From DATAXV01 sp036272915 (GTDB lineage: Bacteria; Chloroflexota; Dormibacteria; Dormibacterales; Dormibacteraceae): a DNA stretch of 41,018 nt. The position numbers and the translations under genes are program-made. Shown in pieces: positions 31,184 to 38,872 of this stretch. Below the pieces are notes generated by a model. The model saw only the letters and a list, made by a program, of their open reading frames with translations. It did not search any database and was not told the DNA's origin. The DNA lies in the NCBI GenBank assembly GCA_036272915.1, contig DATAXV010000153.1, positions 1 through 41,018 on the forward strand. Direction: 5' to 3'. Numbering within the stretch: position 1 is the stretch's first letter; the number at the start of each line of letters is the position of its first letter.

Positions 31184-31798
31184 TCATCCCTCCAGGGGCG
31201 CGCAATGCCAGCGCCAGCGGGTCTGCCGGGGATGACCGGGCAGGGCGACGCGGCCGTTGGCCCAGAGCAGCGTCTCCCAGCCCCCGAACCCCTCCGGCGC
31301 GTCGGGGAAGAGCCGGGCGACGACGGCCTGGCAGAGTCCGTGGTCGGGCTCGAAGCCGGCGTCCAGGCCGCGCAAGGCGTCCGAGGTGTGGATCAGGACC
31401 TCGTCACAGGCCATGGCGGCGAAGCCGGTTCGATCCGGGCGGCCAGCGGGGTGCCAGCCAAGCCGGTCGGGCCCGGCGGCCTCGACGGCCGCCGCCATGA
31501 CGGCGCCGAACGACTCGACGGTCCGGATGAGGTCGGCGGGGTCGGCGTCCTCGCGCACCGACAGGCTCATGGTGGTGAGCTCCTCGGGTCCGGACCAGAG
31601 GTCGGTGGCGTACCAGAGCAGACCGCCGGCGACGTGGGCCACGGTGTGTGCGACGGTCCAGTCCATCTCCGGCACCAGGCGGCCCCAGGGGCCGTCGAGC
31701 TGGACCCGGAGAGCCGCGGCGCCGGCGGCCACCGCCTGCCTGACCTGCGCGCTTCCAATCGATGACATGGCCAGCAGTGTGGGCTGGATAGTGGTCAT
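31184..31798 (-). CDS. DinB/maleylpyruvate-isomerase N-domain-like protein
   Basis: A 204-residue four-helix-bundle protein. The first helix pair with the metal-binding His (MDWTVAHTVAHVAGGLLWY) and a later helix with the third His (CDEVLIHTSDALRGL) are typical of mycothiol-dependent-type MDMPI/DinB proteins. Such proteins use a zinc centre for thiol-dependent isomerase or transferase chemistry; the substrate cannot be told. Start: ATG 31798 or the ATG at 31768; neither has a good ribosome site. It lies next to a two-component system but in the same direction and with no overlap, so no link is claimed. Confidence 0.75.
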   Translation of the reverse strand: MTTIQPTLLAMSSIGSAQVRQAVAAGAAALRVQLDGPWGRLVPEMDWTVAHTVAHVAGGLLWYATDLWSGPEELTTMSLSVREDADPADLIRTVESFGAVMAAAVEAAGPDRLGWHPAGRPDRTGFAAMACDEVLIHTSDALRGLDAGFEPDHGLCQAVVARLFPDAPEGFGGWETLLWANGRVALPGHPRQTRWRWHCAPLEG

Positions 31799-31831
31799 TC
31801 GCCGTCCGCTATGACCGGATGGGCCGATCGC

Positions 31832-32470
31832 TCAGGGCGCCGCCGAGACCAGGCCCGACTCGAAGGCGGCGATGACGAGCTGGACCCGGTCTCTCGAGTC
31901 GAGCTTGGTCAGGAGGTGGGCGACATGGGCCTTCGCCGTTGCCGCGCTGATGTGCAGCCGGTCCGCGATCTCCCCGTTGGAGAGGCCCCTGCCGACCAGG
32001 GTGAGCACCTCGCGCTCGGTGACGCCGTCGAGCGCCCGTCGCGGAGGTGCAGCCGGTCGTGTCACGAAGTCGTGGATGAGGCGCCGGGTCACGCTCGGGG
32101 CGATCAGCGCCTCGCCGCCTGCGACGATGCGGATTCCGGCCAGGATCTCCTCCAGCGACATGTCCTTGACCAGGAAGCCGCTGGCCCCGGCCCGGAGCGA
32201 GCCGTAGACCGAATCGTCATCGTCGAAGGTGGTCAGGACCAGCATCCGAGCCGCCGACCGGGCGGTGATGCGCCGCGTCGCCTCGATCCCGTCCATGTTC
32301 GGCATCCGGATGTCCATAACGACGACGTCGGCGGCGGCCGCCAGCTCGACCGCCCGTTCGCCACTCTCCGCCTCGCCGACCACGTCGAGGTCCTCGGTCT
32401 CGGCGATCATGACCCGCAGACCGGCTCGCACTAGCGGCTGATCGTCGGCGAGGACGACCCGGAGCGTCAT
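31832..32470 (-). CDS. LuxR/NarL-type response regulator
   Basis: 212 residues. The receiver has the acidic pair in LADD (9-10), the phosphoacceptor Asp53 (VVMDIRMPNMDG), and the conserved Lys (FLVKDMS, near 103). The C-terminal LuxR-type HTH is LTEREVL-like VTEREVLTLVGRGLSNGEIA followed by AATAKAHVAHLLTKL. The start ATG overlaps the kinase stop in ATGA, so the two are translationally coupled. Its partner is the kinase upstream; its likely targets are its own operon and the divergent ABC exporter, inferred from the shared intergenic region with repeats. Confidence 0.94.
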   Translation of the reverse strand: MTLRVVLADDQPLVRAGLRVMIAETEDLDVVGEAESGERAVELAAAADVVVMDIRMPNMDGIEATRRITARSAARMLVLTTFDDDDSVYGSLRAGASGFLVKDMSLEEILAGIRIVAGGEALIAPSVTRRLIHDFVTRPAAPPRRALDGVTEREVLTLVGRGLSNGEIADRLHISAATAKAHVAHLLTKLDSRDRVQLVIAAFESGLVSAAP

Positions 32471-33627
32471 GCCGGCAGGCGCGCCGCCACCCGGAACCCT
32501 CCCCCTGGCCGGGGCCCGGCGCTGAACTCGCCCCGCAGCAGGCTGACCCGCTCGCGCATCCCGGCGATGCCGTAGCCCTGGCTGCCGGTCTCGCCACCCG
32601 TCCCGTCGTCGACGATCTCGATGGCGAGATCCCGCTCTCGGAAGTCGAGCGCCACCCGGCAGCGGCCGGCCAGGGCGTGGCGGACGACGTTGGTGACCGC
32701 CTCCTGGACGATGCGGAAGGCGGCCAGCTCCACGTCTGCGGGAAGGGGCCGTCGCCGCCCTCGCCACTCGACCTCGACGTGGACCCCCGCACGGGCGGTG
32801 CTGGCGACCAGCCAGCTGATGTCGTCGAGCACGTGAGGGGCCACCCCCGCCTCCGAGGGGTCGGCCCGTCGTAGACCGCCCATCATCCGCCGCAGACCGG
32901 CCAGGGTCTCGCGGCTGGTGGTCTCGATGGCGTCGAGGGCGCTTCGCGCCTCGTCCGGCCGGGCTTCGATGACCCTGGCCCCCATGCCCGCCTGGATGGC
33001 AATGATGCCGACGCTGTGCGCGACCATGTCGTGCAGCTCGCGGGCGATACGGAGGCGCTCGGTCACCACCGCCCGGGCGGCGGCCTCCAGGCGCAGTGCC
33101 TCCGAGTGGTCGCGCTGCTGGCGGATGGAGTTGCCCACGGTCCAGGCGACGAGGGCGCCGAGGGTCAGGATCCCCACCTCCCAGGGGAGGAGTGGCCATG
33201 GGGTCCGGATCAGGGCCGACTCCACCGCCCAGACCAGGACAGCCCCCCCGAGGGCGCCCAGTGCGGCCCGCGCGGGACGCATCGCCCCGACCAGGAGGAT
33301 CACGGTGTCGGAGGCCAGGAACAGCGGCCAGGGCCGCTCGCGGAGGACGGTCGAGACGACCGACCCGGCCACCAGCAGGCCGAGGACGGTGACCGGCCAG
33401 CGCCGGGCGAGGACGACCGGCGCGGCCATGAGCACGGCCGCGACGGCAAGCAGGGAGGGAGGTAGCACCAGGTACTGATGCGGTCGCAGGTCGTGGGGCA
33501 CGCTCTGGACCGGCATGGAGGCGCGGAGCAGGAGGGCCAGCGCCGCGGCGCCCCCGCAGGAGAGCGCGTCCAGGGCCCACGGGGGGATGCGCTCCCAGAC
33601 CGGGGGAGGGGCTTCGGCGTGCTCCAC
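32467..33627 (-). CDS. Sensor histidine kinase, HisKA_3 type
   Basis: 386 residues. Several hydrophobic segments fill the first 165 residues (for example GGAAALALLLRA, LLAVAAVLMAAPVVLA, LGALGGAVLVWAVES), so sensing is probably by or within the membrane. A short linker leads to the HisKA_3 dimerisation domain with His199 (RIARELHDMVAHSVG). The ATPase domain has the N-box (FRIVQEAVTNVVRHA) and G-boxes (VDDGTGGE, GYGIAGMRERV). The GTG at 33627 is chosen because TAGGAT lies exactly seven bases upstream, giving a leaderless start; upstream frames add an unlikely leader. It is divergent from the ABC exporter and coupled to the response regulator. Confidence 0.92.
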   Translation of the reverse strand: MEHAEAPPPVWERIPPWALDALSCGGAAALALLLRASMPVQSVPHDLRPHQYLVLPPSLLAVAAVLMAAPVVLARRWPVTVLGLLVAGSVVSTVLRERPWPLFLASDTVILLVGAMRPARAALGALGGAVLVWAVESALIRTPWPLLPWEVGILTLGALVAWTVGNSIRQQRDHSEALRLEAAARAVVTERLRIARELHDMVAHSVGIIAIQAGMGARVIEARPDEARSALDAIETTSRETLAGLRRMMGGLRRADPSEAGVAPHVLDDISWLVASTARAGVHVEVEWRGRRRPLPADVELAAFRIVQEAVTNVVRHALAGRCRVALDFRERDLAIEIVDDGTGGETGSQGYGIAGMRERVSLLRGEFSAGPRPGGGFRVAARLPA

Positions 33628-33634
33628 GCAGCCG

Positions 33635-33640
33635 ATCCTA
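33635..33640 (-). promoter_or_regulatory. -10 element of leaderless kinase promoter
   Basis: TAGGAT on the minus strand, seven bases before GTG 33627. It fixes the kinase start. Confidence 0.6.
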
Positions 33641-33658
33641 CCGGCCTGCCGGTGGGCT

Positions 33659-33728
33659 GTCATCGGCCCCGAGGCGTACGCCCCGAGGCTCACCCAGCGG
33701 CGTGGATTGCCGCCGCCGGGCCGATGAC
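33659..33728. promoter_or_regulatory. Repeat cluster between the two-component system and the ABC exporter
   Basis: A perfect 11-bp inverted repeat, GTCATCGGCCC (33659-33669) and GGGCCGATGAC (33718-33728), brackets a pair of direct repeats CCCCGAGGC (33667-33675 and 33681-33689, 14 bp apart). It lies in the divergent intergenic region, where the LuxR-type regulator would be expected to bind. Confidence 0.6.
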
Positions 33729-33760
33729 GGCGAGCCCGGGCCCCGCTGAGCATAGGATCC

Positions 33761-34675
33761 GTGATAGCAGTCGACCAGCTGACCAAGCGCTACGGCAGGA
33801 TCGTCGCCGTCAACCTCCTGAGCTTCTCCGTACCGCCGGGGAAGGTCACCGGCTTCCTCGGGCCGAACGGCGCCGGGAAGACGACGACCCTGCGCATGAT
33901 CCTGGGGCTGAGCCACCCAACGTCCGGCTCGGCCACCATCAACGGGCGGCCGTTCGGCGCCGGGGGAGCGGGCCTCCGGCGGGTGGGGGCACTCCTCGAC
34001 GCAGCCGACGTGCAAGGCGGCCGGACAGCGGCGGCGCACCTCCACGGCCTGGCTCGCAGCAACGGCCTTCCCCGGCGCCGGGTGGATGACGTCCTCGAGG
34101 AGGTGGGGCTGGCCAGCGCCGCCCGTCGCCGCATCGGCGGCTTCTCCCTGGGCATGAAGCAGCGGCTGGGCATCGCCGCCGCCCTGCTCGGGGATCCGCC
34201 GGTGCTGCTTTTCGATGAGCCGATAAACGGCCTCGATCCGGAGGGCGTCCGCTGGGCTCGCAGGCTCTTCCGGCGCCTCGCCGCGGAGGGGAGGACCGTG
34301 TTCGTCTCCAGCCACCTGATGAGCGAGATGGAGAGCACCGCCGACCGGTTGGTGGTGATCGGTCGGGGTGAATTGATCGCGGAGGACAGCCTGGCCGCGT
34401 TCGCGGCCAGAGGCGGCGGGACCGGCGTCAGGGTGCGGACCCCCGATCCCGCCGCGCTGGAATCGGCGCTGGCCGCCGAGGTGGGGGTGACGATCCGCGC
34501 CGATGGCGACCAGACCCTTCTCGTCACCGGGATCGGCGCCGCCCGCGTCGGCGAGGTAGCGGCGGCCCGAAGCATCGTCCTGCACGAGCTCTCGTCACGC
34601 ACCGGCTCCCTGGAGGCCGCGTTCATGGAGCTGACGGCGAACGGTGTCGAGTACGTCGCCGGCGAGGCCAGGTGA
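33761..34675 (+). CDS. ABC-2 type exporter ATPase (BcrA/CcmA-like)
   Basis: 304 residues: Walker A GPNGAGKTT (34-42), signature FSLGMKQR (near 126), Walker B LLFDEPINGLDP (near 147-158), and His-switch VFVSSHLMSEME. The C-terminal 90 residues form the extra domain common in drug and lantibiotic exporters. The GTG start is set by the fold (IAVDQLTKRYG); a TAGGAT two bases upstream is too close to be its promoter in the usual way. The permease gene follows with a GTGA overlap. Together with the divergent two-component system it forms a typical envelope-stress or antibiotic-response module. Confidence 0.93.
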   Translation: MIAVDQLTKRYGRIVAVNLLSFSVPPGKVTGFLGPNGAGKTTTLRMILGLSHPTSGSATINGRPFGAGGAGLRRVGALLDAADVQGGRTAAAHLHGLARSNGLPRRRVDDVLEEVGLASAARRRIGGFSLGMKQRLGIAAALLGDPPVLLFDEPINGLDPEGVRWARRLFRRLAAEGRTVFVSSHLMSEMESTADRLVVIGRGELIAEDSLAAFAARGGGTGVRVRTPDPAALESALAAEVGVTIRADGDQTLLVTGIGAARVGEVAAARSIVLHELSSRTGSLEAAFMELTANGVEYVAGEAR

Positions 34676-35502
34676 GCGAGATGACGGCGACTCCCACCTC
34701 CGCCCCCTCTCGCGTCCACTTTGGCGATCTCGTCGCCGCCGAGTGGATCAAGCTCCTCTCGCTGCGCTCGACGGTCCCGGTGCTGCTGGTCGGCGTGCTC
34801 CTGTGCGTCGCCGACGCGGTGCAGCAGAGCCTCAACACCTACAACGCCTGGCCGACGCTGGACGCCTCCTTCCGTGCCGGCTTCGACCCGCTGCACGACG
34901 CCCTCAACGGGATCTGCGTCGCCCTGGTCATGATCGGTGCCGGCACCCTCGGCGCGCTGTCCATCGTCGGCGAGCACTCCAGCGGCATGATCAGGACCAC
35001 CTTCGTCGTGGTCCCCGCCCGGCGGATGGTGATCGCCGCCAAGGTCGCGGTCATGACCACGGTCACGCTGGCCGCCGGCGTGGTCATCACCGCCGCCGCC
35101 TTCCTCATCAGCCAGGCCATCCTCGACGGTCGCGGCATCGGTGTCGGGCTCGGCGATCAGGACGTTCTCCGAGCCCTCGCCTTCGACGCGCTACTGCCGC
35201 CGCTCTGCGCCGTGGTCGGCATGGGGCTGGGCTCGGTGATCCGGAGCACGGCGCTCTCGATCGTCGCCGTCTGCGTCGTCCTTGTTGTGCTCCCCGCCTC
35301 TCTTCACCAGAGCGTGCACGTCTGGGCGGACGACGCCATGAACACGATTCCCTACACCGTGTGGCAGCGGATGATCCTGCTCGGTCCGGTGCCGAGCGCG
35401 GCGCACCTACCTACCGTCGCCGGGTCCTGGATCGTCTTTGCCGCCTGGCCGCTGGTGGCGGCGCTGATCGCCCTGGTCGCGGTCGGGATCCGCGACGTGT
35501 AA
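34672..35502 (+). CDS. ABC-2 type exporter permease
   Basis: 276 residues with about six hydrophobic helices. The first (LLSLRSTVPVLLVGVLLCVA) follows a cytosolic HFGDLVAAEWIKL segment that is typical of ABC-2 membrane subunits. The loop EHSSGMIRTTFVVVPARRMV fits that family (EYRxGTIRTTLxAxPRR). It starts in a four-base overlap with the ATPase (GTGA), so the subunits are translationally coupled. A hairpin terminator lies 26 bp after the stop. Confidence 0.92.
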   Translation: MSEMTATPTSAPSRVHFGDLVAAEWIKLLSLRSTVPVLLVGVLLCVADAVQQSLNTYNAWPTLDASFRAGFDPLHDALNGICVALVMIGAGTLGALSIVGEHSSGMIRTTFVVVPARRMVIAAKVAVMTTVTLAAGVVITAAAFLISQAILDGRGIGVGLGDQDVLRALAFDALLPPLCAVVGMGLGSVIRSTALSIVAVCVVLVVLPASLHQSVHVWADDAMNTIPYTVWQRMILLGPVPSAAHLPTVAGSWIVFAAWPLVAALIALVAVGIRDV

Positions 35503-35527
35503 GCGCGGGCCGAGGTGGCCCATCGAC

Positions 35528-35552
35528 CCGCCCCGGACGCGATCCGGGGCGG
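35528..35552 (+). terminator. Hairpin after the ABC exporter operon
   Basis: Perfect 10-bp stem CCGCCCCGGA / TCCGGGGCGG with a five-base loop. No T-run follows. It also marks the place where the opposite-strand DinB-like remnant ends. Confidence 0.7.
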
Positions 35553-35837
35553 TCGTCGCCGCGGCGATGCGCAGCCTGCCCTCCTGACCCTCCCTGAGGT
35601 ACGGCTCGCCGCGTCCGAGCAGCCAGAGCCGCCAGGCAGGGTCGGGTGGTTGTCGTACCTCGGCTCCTCGCCGTCGAGCAGGCGGGCGGCGGCCTCCGCG
35701 ATCAGACGATCGCTGACCACCAGGTGGGCGAGGACCAGGTGTGGCGGCCACTCCCCTTCTGGAGCGACGGCCCCGCCTCGATCCCTGGCCGCCACGTTGA
35801 ACTGCTCGTATGCCGCCCTCAGGGTGCTCGTGTCCAT
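35553..35837 (-). pseudogene. Truncated DinB/maleylpyruvate-isomerase-like gene
   Basis: The frame starts at an ATG behind GAGGAGG and encodes MDTSTLRAAYEQFNVAA, then PPHLVLAHLVVSDRLIAEA and EPRYDNHPTL. This matches the start of a known small actinobacterial DinB-like family (PPxGEW, ILAHL, TYDN). After about 70 residues the family similarity ends and the sequence turns into Arg/Ser-rich noise that runs into the exporter operon. The full family length is about 160 residues. A deletion or frameshift has removed the rest. The region 35838-35959 shows nothing more. Confidence 0.55.
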
Positions 35838-35959
35838 TCCTCCTCGCGATCCGGTCTCGAGCTCCCCGCGCTTCGATCTGATCGAGCCGCCCATGTCAAG
35901 GGACGTGGTCGGTGGGCCTTGAAGAGATGAGCGGCGGCCGCCGCTCCGCCGTGCGCTGA

Positions 35960-36547
35960 TCAGGCGGCTGTCATCGACCCCTCCGCCTGCGCCGGCTGCT
36001 CGTCCGGCGCGGCTGGGAGCCTGCTCAGGAGGAGTCCGAGGACGAACATTCCCAGCGTCGCGACCAGGTCGCCGACGCTGTAGGCCTCATGCAGCCAGTC
36101 GTTGAGCACGCCCGGCAACGGGATCCGGTCGTCGAGGAAGGCGAGCTGGGTGTGCGCGTTCTGGAGCACGTACTGACCCAGCGTGCCGTGCTCGAAGATC
36201 TGTGGCGGTCCGTACCTGGCGATCTCCGGCGTCACCGGCATATGGGCGCCGTTGGCGATGACCACGGCCAGGTTGAGGGCCATGCCCAGGGTGACGATCC
36301 ACACCCCGGGCAGCGCCCGGACATGGCAGATCGTCCACAGCACGAGCACCGTCAGCGACGCGGTGTAGACGGCGGGGTCGAAGCCCTGGACCTGGGAGAG
36401 GGGCGTGCGCTCGCCGAGCTCCTTGATGACCAGGGCAATCAGGACCACCAGCGGCCACCGCACCCGGACTCGCGTGATCGCCCAGAGGTCGCCGCCCGTC
36501 AGCGGACCGAGGATCAGCCCGAGGAAGGCGGCGGCGACGAGGAGCAC
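35960..36547 (-). CDS. DUF5317-family membrane protein
   Basis: A 195-residue protein with about five hydrophobic helices, an N-terminal GGDLWAITRVRVRWP segment and the family-typical ANGAHMPVTPE loop near residue 107. The C-terminus is hydrophilic (PAAPDEQPAQAEGSMTAA). DUF5317 proteins occur in Actinobacteriota and Chloroflexota; the function is unknown. It begins 16 bp after the amidohydrolase stop with no clear promoter of its own, so the two form an operon led by the amidohydrolase gene. Confidence 0.85.
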   Translation of the reverse strand: MLLVAAAFLGLILGPLTGGDLWAITRVRVRWPLVVLIALVIKELGERTPLSQVQGFDPAVYTASLTVLVLWTICHVRALPGVWIVTLGMALNLAVVIANGAHMPVTPEIARYGPPQIFEHGTLGQYVLQNAHTQLAFLDDRIPLPGVLNDWLHEAYSVGDLVATLGMFVLGLLLSRLPAAPDEQPAQAEGSMTAA

Positions 36548-36563
36548 GGCCCGCCCGCCCGGC

Positions 36564-37748
36564 TCAGAGCGGCTCGGCCAGGCGCACCCCGGCGCCGGCC
36601 AGGACCCTGACCCCGACCTCCATCGCCGTCTCGTCGACGCGGAAGGTGGTGGTGTGGTGCGCGGCCGGCATCCGGTCCTCGTCCGCGGGGGCCGCGCCGA
36701 GCATGAAGTAGCAGCCGGACCCGGCCAGGTCGAGCAGCAGGCTCATGTCGTCGCTCACGGTCAGCGGCTGCGCCAGCGGCTGAGCCAGATCGCCGACCAC
36801 GCCGGCGGCGACGTCGAGCACGGTGCGGGTCGAGCGCTCGTCGTTGCGCACCGGTATGCAGCTCATCGGATAGGTCACGGTGGCGGCGATGCCGAACTCG
36901 GTGCCGGTCTCGAGGAGCAGGTCCTCGAGCCGCTGCAGGGCCTCCTGGCGGAGCTCCGGGGTGAAGGTGCGGACGCTGCCGCGGAGGTGGACCTCCCGGG
37001 GGACGATGTTCCAGGCGCCATCGCCGCGGACATCACCGACGGTGGTGTGGCAGGGGACGCCCTCGTACTCGAGCCCGTCGACGACGGTGGACAGGCGCTC
37101 AAGGATGAAGGACTGGGCGGCGACCACGTTGCCCTGGCGCTTGAGCAGGCCGCCGTGCCCGCCGGGACCGCGCAGCTCGATGTCGAAGCCGTCACAGCCC
37201 GCCCAGTGGACGCCGGCCCTGGCCATGACCTGGTGGCTGGGGAGGAAGCTGACGATATGCAGTCCGAGGGCGGCGTCGGCGCTGCGCTCGCGGAAGAGGC
37301 CGCCCTCGATCATGGCGCGGGCGCCGGAGACGATCTCCTCGGCCGGCTGGAAGCAGAAGAGGTAGGAGCCGGGCAGGTCCTCGGCCCGCTCGGCCAGGGT
37401 CCTGGCCACGCCCAGCATCATCGCCGTGTGGCAGTCGTGGCCACAGGCGTGCATCCGCCCCTGGTCCTCGGACGCGAAGGGAAGGCCGGTCTCCTCATGG
37501 ATGGGCAGGGCGTCGATGTCGGCGCGGAGGAGCACGGTCCGGCCGGGACGGCCGCCGTCGATGCGGGCGAGGGCGCCGGTCTCGGTGGGGGAGTCCTCCA
37601 TGGCCAGGCCCAGCCCCTGCAGCCGCTCCCGGATCAGCCGGCTGGTGCGGTGCTCGTGGAAGGAGAGCTCGGGGTGGCGGTGCAGGTCGCGCCTGGTCTC
37701 GAGGACCTCGTCGAGGACCGCCGCGGACGGCTGGGGCAGCGTGCTCAT
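36564..37748 (-). CDS. M20 family amidohydrolase (N-acyl-amino-acid hydrolase type)
   Basis: 394 residues, M20D. Metal ligands: ADIDALP, MHACGHDCHTAMML with Cys102 and His104, catalytic Glu in FQPAEEIVSGA (near 136), and the dimerisation domain block GPGGHGG. The C-terminal His is in AAHHTTTF. Such enzymes hydrolyse N-acyl amino acids, hippurate or indole-acetyl-amino acids. Aminoacyl selectivity is not predictable. The ATG start has TAGGCT six bases upstream and no ribosome site, so it is leaderless. The length is normal. Confidence 0.93.
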   Translation of the reverse strand: MSTLPQPSAAVLDEVLETRRDLHRHPELSFHEHRTSRLIRERLQGLGLAMEDSPTETGALARIDGGRPGRTVLLRADIDALPIHEETGLPFASEDQGRMHACGHDCHTAMMLGVARTLAERAEDLPGSYLFCFQPAEEIVSGARAMIEGGLFRERSADAALGLHIVSFLPSHQVMARAGVHWAGCDGFDIELRGPGGHGGLLKRQGNVVAAQSFILERLSTVVDGLEYEGVPCHTTVGDVRGDGAWNIVPREVHLRGSVRTFTPELRQEALQRLEDLLLETGTEFGIAATVTYPMSCIPVRNDERSTRTVLDVAAGVVGDLAQPLAQPLTVSDDMSLLLDLAGSGCYFMLGAAPADEDRMPAAHHTTTFRVDETAMEVGVRVLAGAGVRLAEPL

Positions 37749-37754
37749 GGCCGA

Positions 37755-37760
37755 AGCCTA
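37755..37760 (-). promoter_or_regulatory. -10 element of leaderless amidohydrolase promoter
   Basis: TAGGCT on the minus strand, six bases before ATG 37748, in the 26-bp gap after the response regulator stop. Confidence 0.6.
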
Positions 37761-37774
37761 CCTGCCCTGCGCGC

Positions 37775-38554
37775 TCAGACGATGGGCCCGAGCGAGTAGC
37801 CCCTCGGCGTCGACAGAAGAAGACGCGAACCCAGGTCCGGCTCCAGGTCGTCGATCTTGCGGCGCAGCGCGAGGAGCGCCGAGTGCACGGTGGAGCGGGC
37901 GGCGTTGGGCCGGAAGAGGCCCGCCTCGATGAGGTCGCTGGCCGTCGCCGAGCGCGAGCCCTGGGCGAGGTGGACGATCAGCGCCGCCTGCTGGGCGGTG
38001 AGGCGGATCTTCTTCTCGCCGAGCGTCATCGTCCGGCCGGCGGGGTCGAAGTCGAGCCGGCCGAAGCGGTAGCTGCCATGGCGGCCCTGCGCGCCCTCCA
38101 GAAGCCGGGCGGCGAGATCCGAGTAGATGTGCGACATCGGGGTGCTGCCCTTGACGAAGTAACCGCTGGCGCCGAGCTCGTAGGCGCGGCGGACGGCGGC
38201 CGAGCTGGCCTGAGCCGCGGAGAGGACGAGCACGGGGAGACCGGGATGGCTCTCGCGGATGCGCCTCAGAAGATCGAAGCCCGATTCCTCGTCCTCCTCG
38301 AGGACCAGGTCGAGCAGCATGCCCGCCACCCGCTCGTGCTGAAGGATGGCCATCGCCGCGTCGGCGGAGGCGGCGGCCCGCACCTGGTAGCCGAGATCCT
38401 GGAGGTCGATCTCGAGCTGGGTGCGCATCGGCGCCTCGTCCTCCACCACCAGGACCACCGATCCGAAGACCTCCTGGGGACGGTAGACGTCGAGTCCTGG
38501 AGGAAGGGGAGGGAGCTGCGCCGCGTTGCGGCCTCGGGTTGTCGAGCGGGCCAT
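37775..38554 (-). CDS. OmpR-type response regulator
   Basis: 259 residues. A 30-residue basic/Pro-rich N-terminal leader precedes the receiver (VVLVVEDEAPMR, phosphoacceptor Asp82 in LLDLVLEEDEES, Lys near 129 in YFVKGST). A winged-helix domain follows (YRFGRLDFDPAGRTMTLGEK, RLTAQQAALIVHLAQ, and HSALLALRRKIDDLE, ending in TPRGYSLG). The ATG at 38554 is preferred over an upstream TTG because the promoter (TTGGCA-N18-CAGAAT) ends just before it. No kinase is adjacent; the multi-GAF protein downstream on the other strand is a candidate partner. Confidence 0.9.
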   Translation of the reverse strand: MARSTTRGRNAAQLPPLPPGLDVYRPQEVFGSVVLVVEDEAPMRTQLEIDLQDLGYQVRAAASADAAMAILQHERVAGMLLDLVLEEDEESGFDLLRRIRESHPGLPVLVLSAAQASSAAVRRAYELGASGYFVKGSTPMSHIYSDLAARLLEGAQGRHGSYRFGRLDFDPAGRTMTLGEKKIRLTAQQAALIVHLAQGSRSATASDLIEAGLFRPNAARSTVHSALLALRRKIDDLEPDLGSRLLLSTPRGYSLGPIV

Positions 38555-38563
38555 ATAGCCCCG

Positions 38564-38593
38564 ATTCTGCGATAACTCCAAGCGTTTTGCCAA
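38564..38593 (-). promoter_or_regulatory. Promoter of the OmpR-type regulator
   Basis: On the minus strand, TTGGCA (38588-38593), 18-bp spacer, CAGAAT (38564-38569), nine bases before the ATG. It lies in a clearly AT-richer intergenic stretch (38570-38690). Confidence 0.5.
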
Positions 38594-38684
38594 CCTGCGC
38601 TGCGTTTAGCGGCTATATTCACAACTTTTTCCCAAGCCTATACTTCACTTGACCGAGTCTTAGCTTGTTTGCATGGCTATCACC

Positions 38685-38690
38685 TAATAT
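38685..38690 (+). promoter_or_regulatory. -10 element of the mini membrane peptide
   Basis: TAATAT, a near-consensus -10, six bases before GTG 38697. The -35 is weak. Confidence 0.6.
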
Positions 38691-38696
38691 GAGGCT

Positions 38697-38798
38697 GTGG
38701 TTACCAAGTCCTGGCGCACAAAGGTCGTTGCTCTCGCCATCGTTCTCGCGACGTTCGCCGCTCTGGCGCTCGTCGTCGCAGCGGACTACGTCAACTGA
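38697..38798 (+). CDS. 33-residue single-span membrane peptide
   Basis: GTG start, product MVTKSWRTKVVALAIVLA followed by a further hydrophobic stretch and the end VVAADYVN. The basic N-terminus and single 20-residue helix fit a type II membrane peptide or a very short secreted peptide with no mature part. It has its own strong -10 (TAATAT) and a strong terminator 38 bp downstream, so it forms a complete small transcription unit. Third codon positions are mostly G/C. No family is recognised. It sits between two response-regulator genes and a multi-GAF protein, so a signalling or stress role is possible but unproved. Confidence 0.55.
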   Translation: MVTKSWRTKVVALAIVLATFAALALVVAADYVN

Positions 38799-38835
38799 TT
38801 CGTACGTAGCGACTGAGGGGGTCGAGGAAGAAAGT

Positions 38836-38872
38836 CGAAGCCGCGGGTAGGGTGGTCCTACCCGTGGCTTCG
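38836..38872. terminator. Bidirectional hairpin terminator overlapping a stop codon
   Basis: Stem CGAAGCC-G-CGGGTAGG / CCTACCCG-T-GGCTTCG with a five-base loop and one mismatch. It ends the peptide unit on the plus strand and, followed by ACTTTCTT, the receiver gene on the minus strand, whose TAG stop and last codons lie in the stem. Confidence 0.8.

Noticed and set aside
33753..33758. TAGGAT as leaderless promoter of the ABC ATPase
   Set aside because: Only two bases separate it from the GTG, so transcription would start inside the gene; mentioned only as an oddity.
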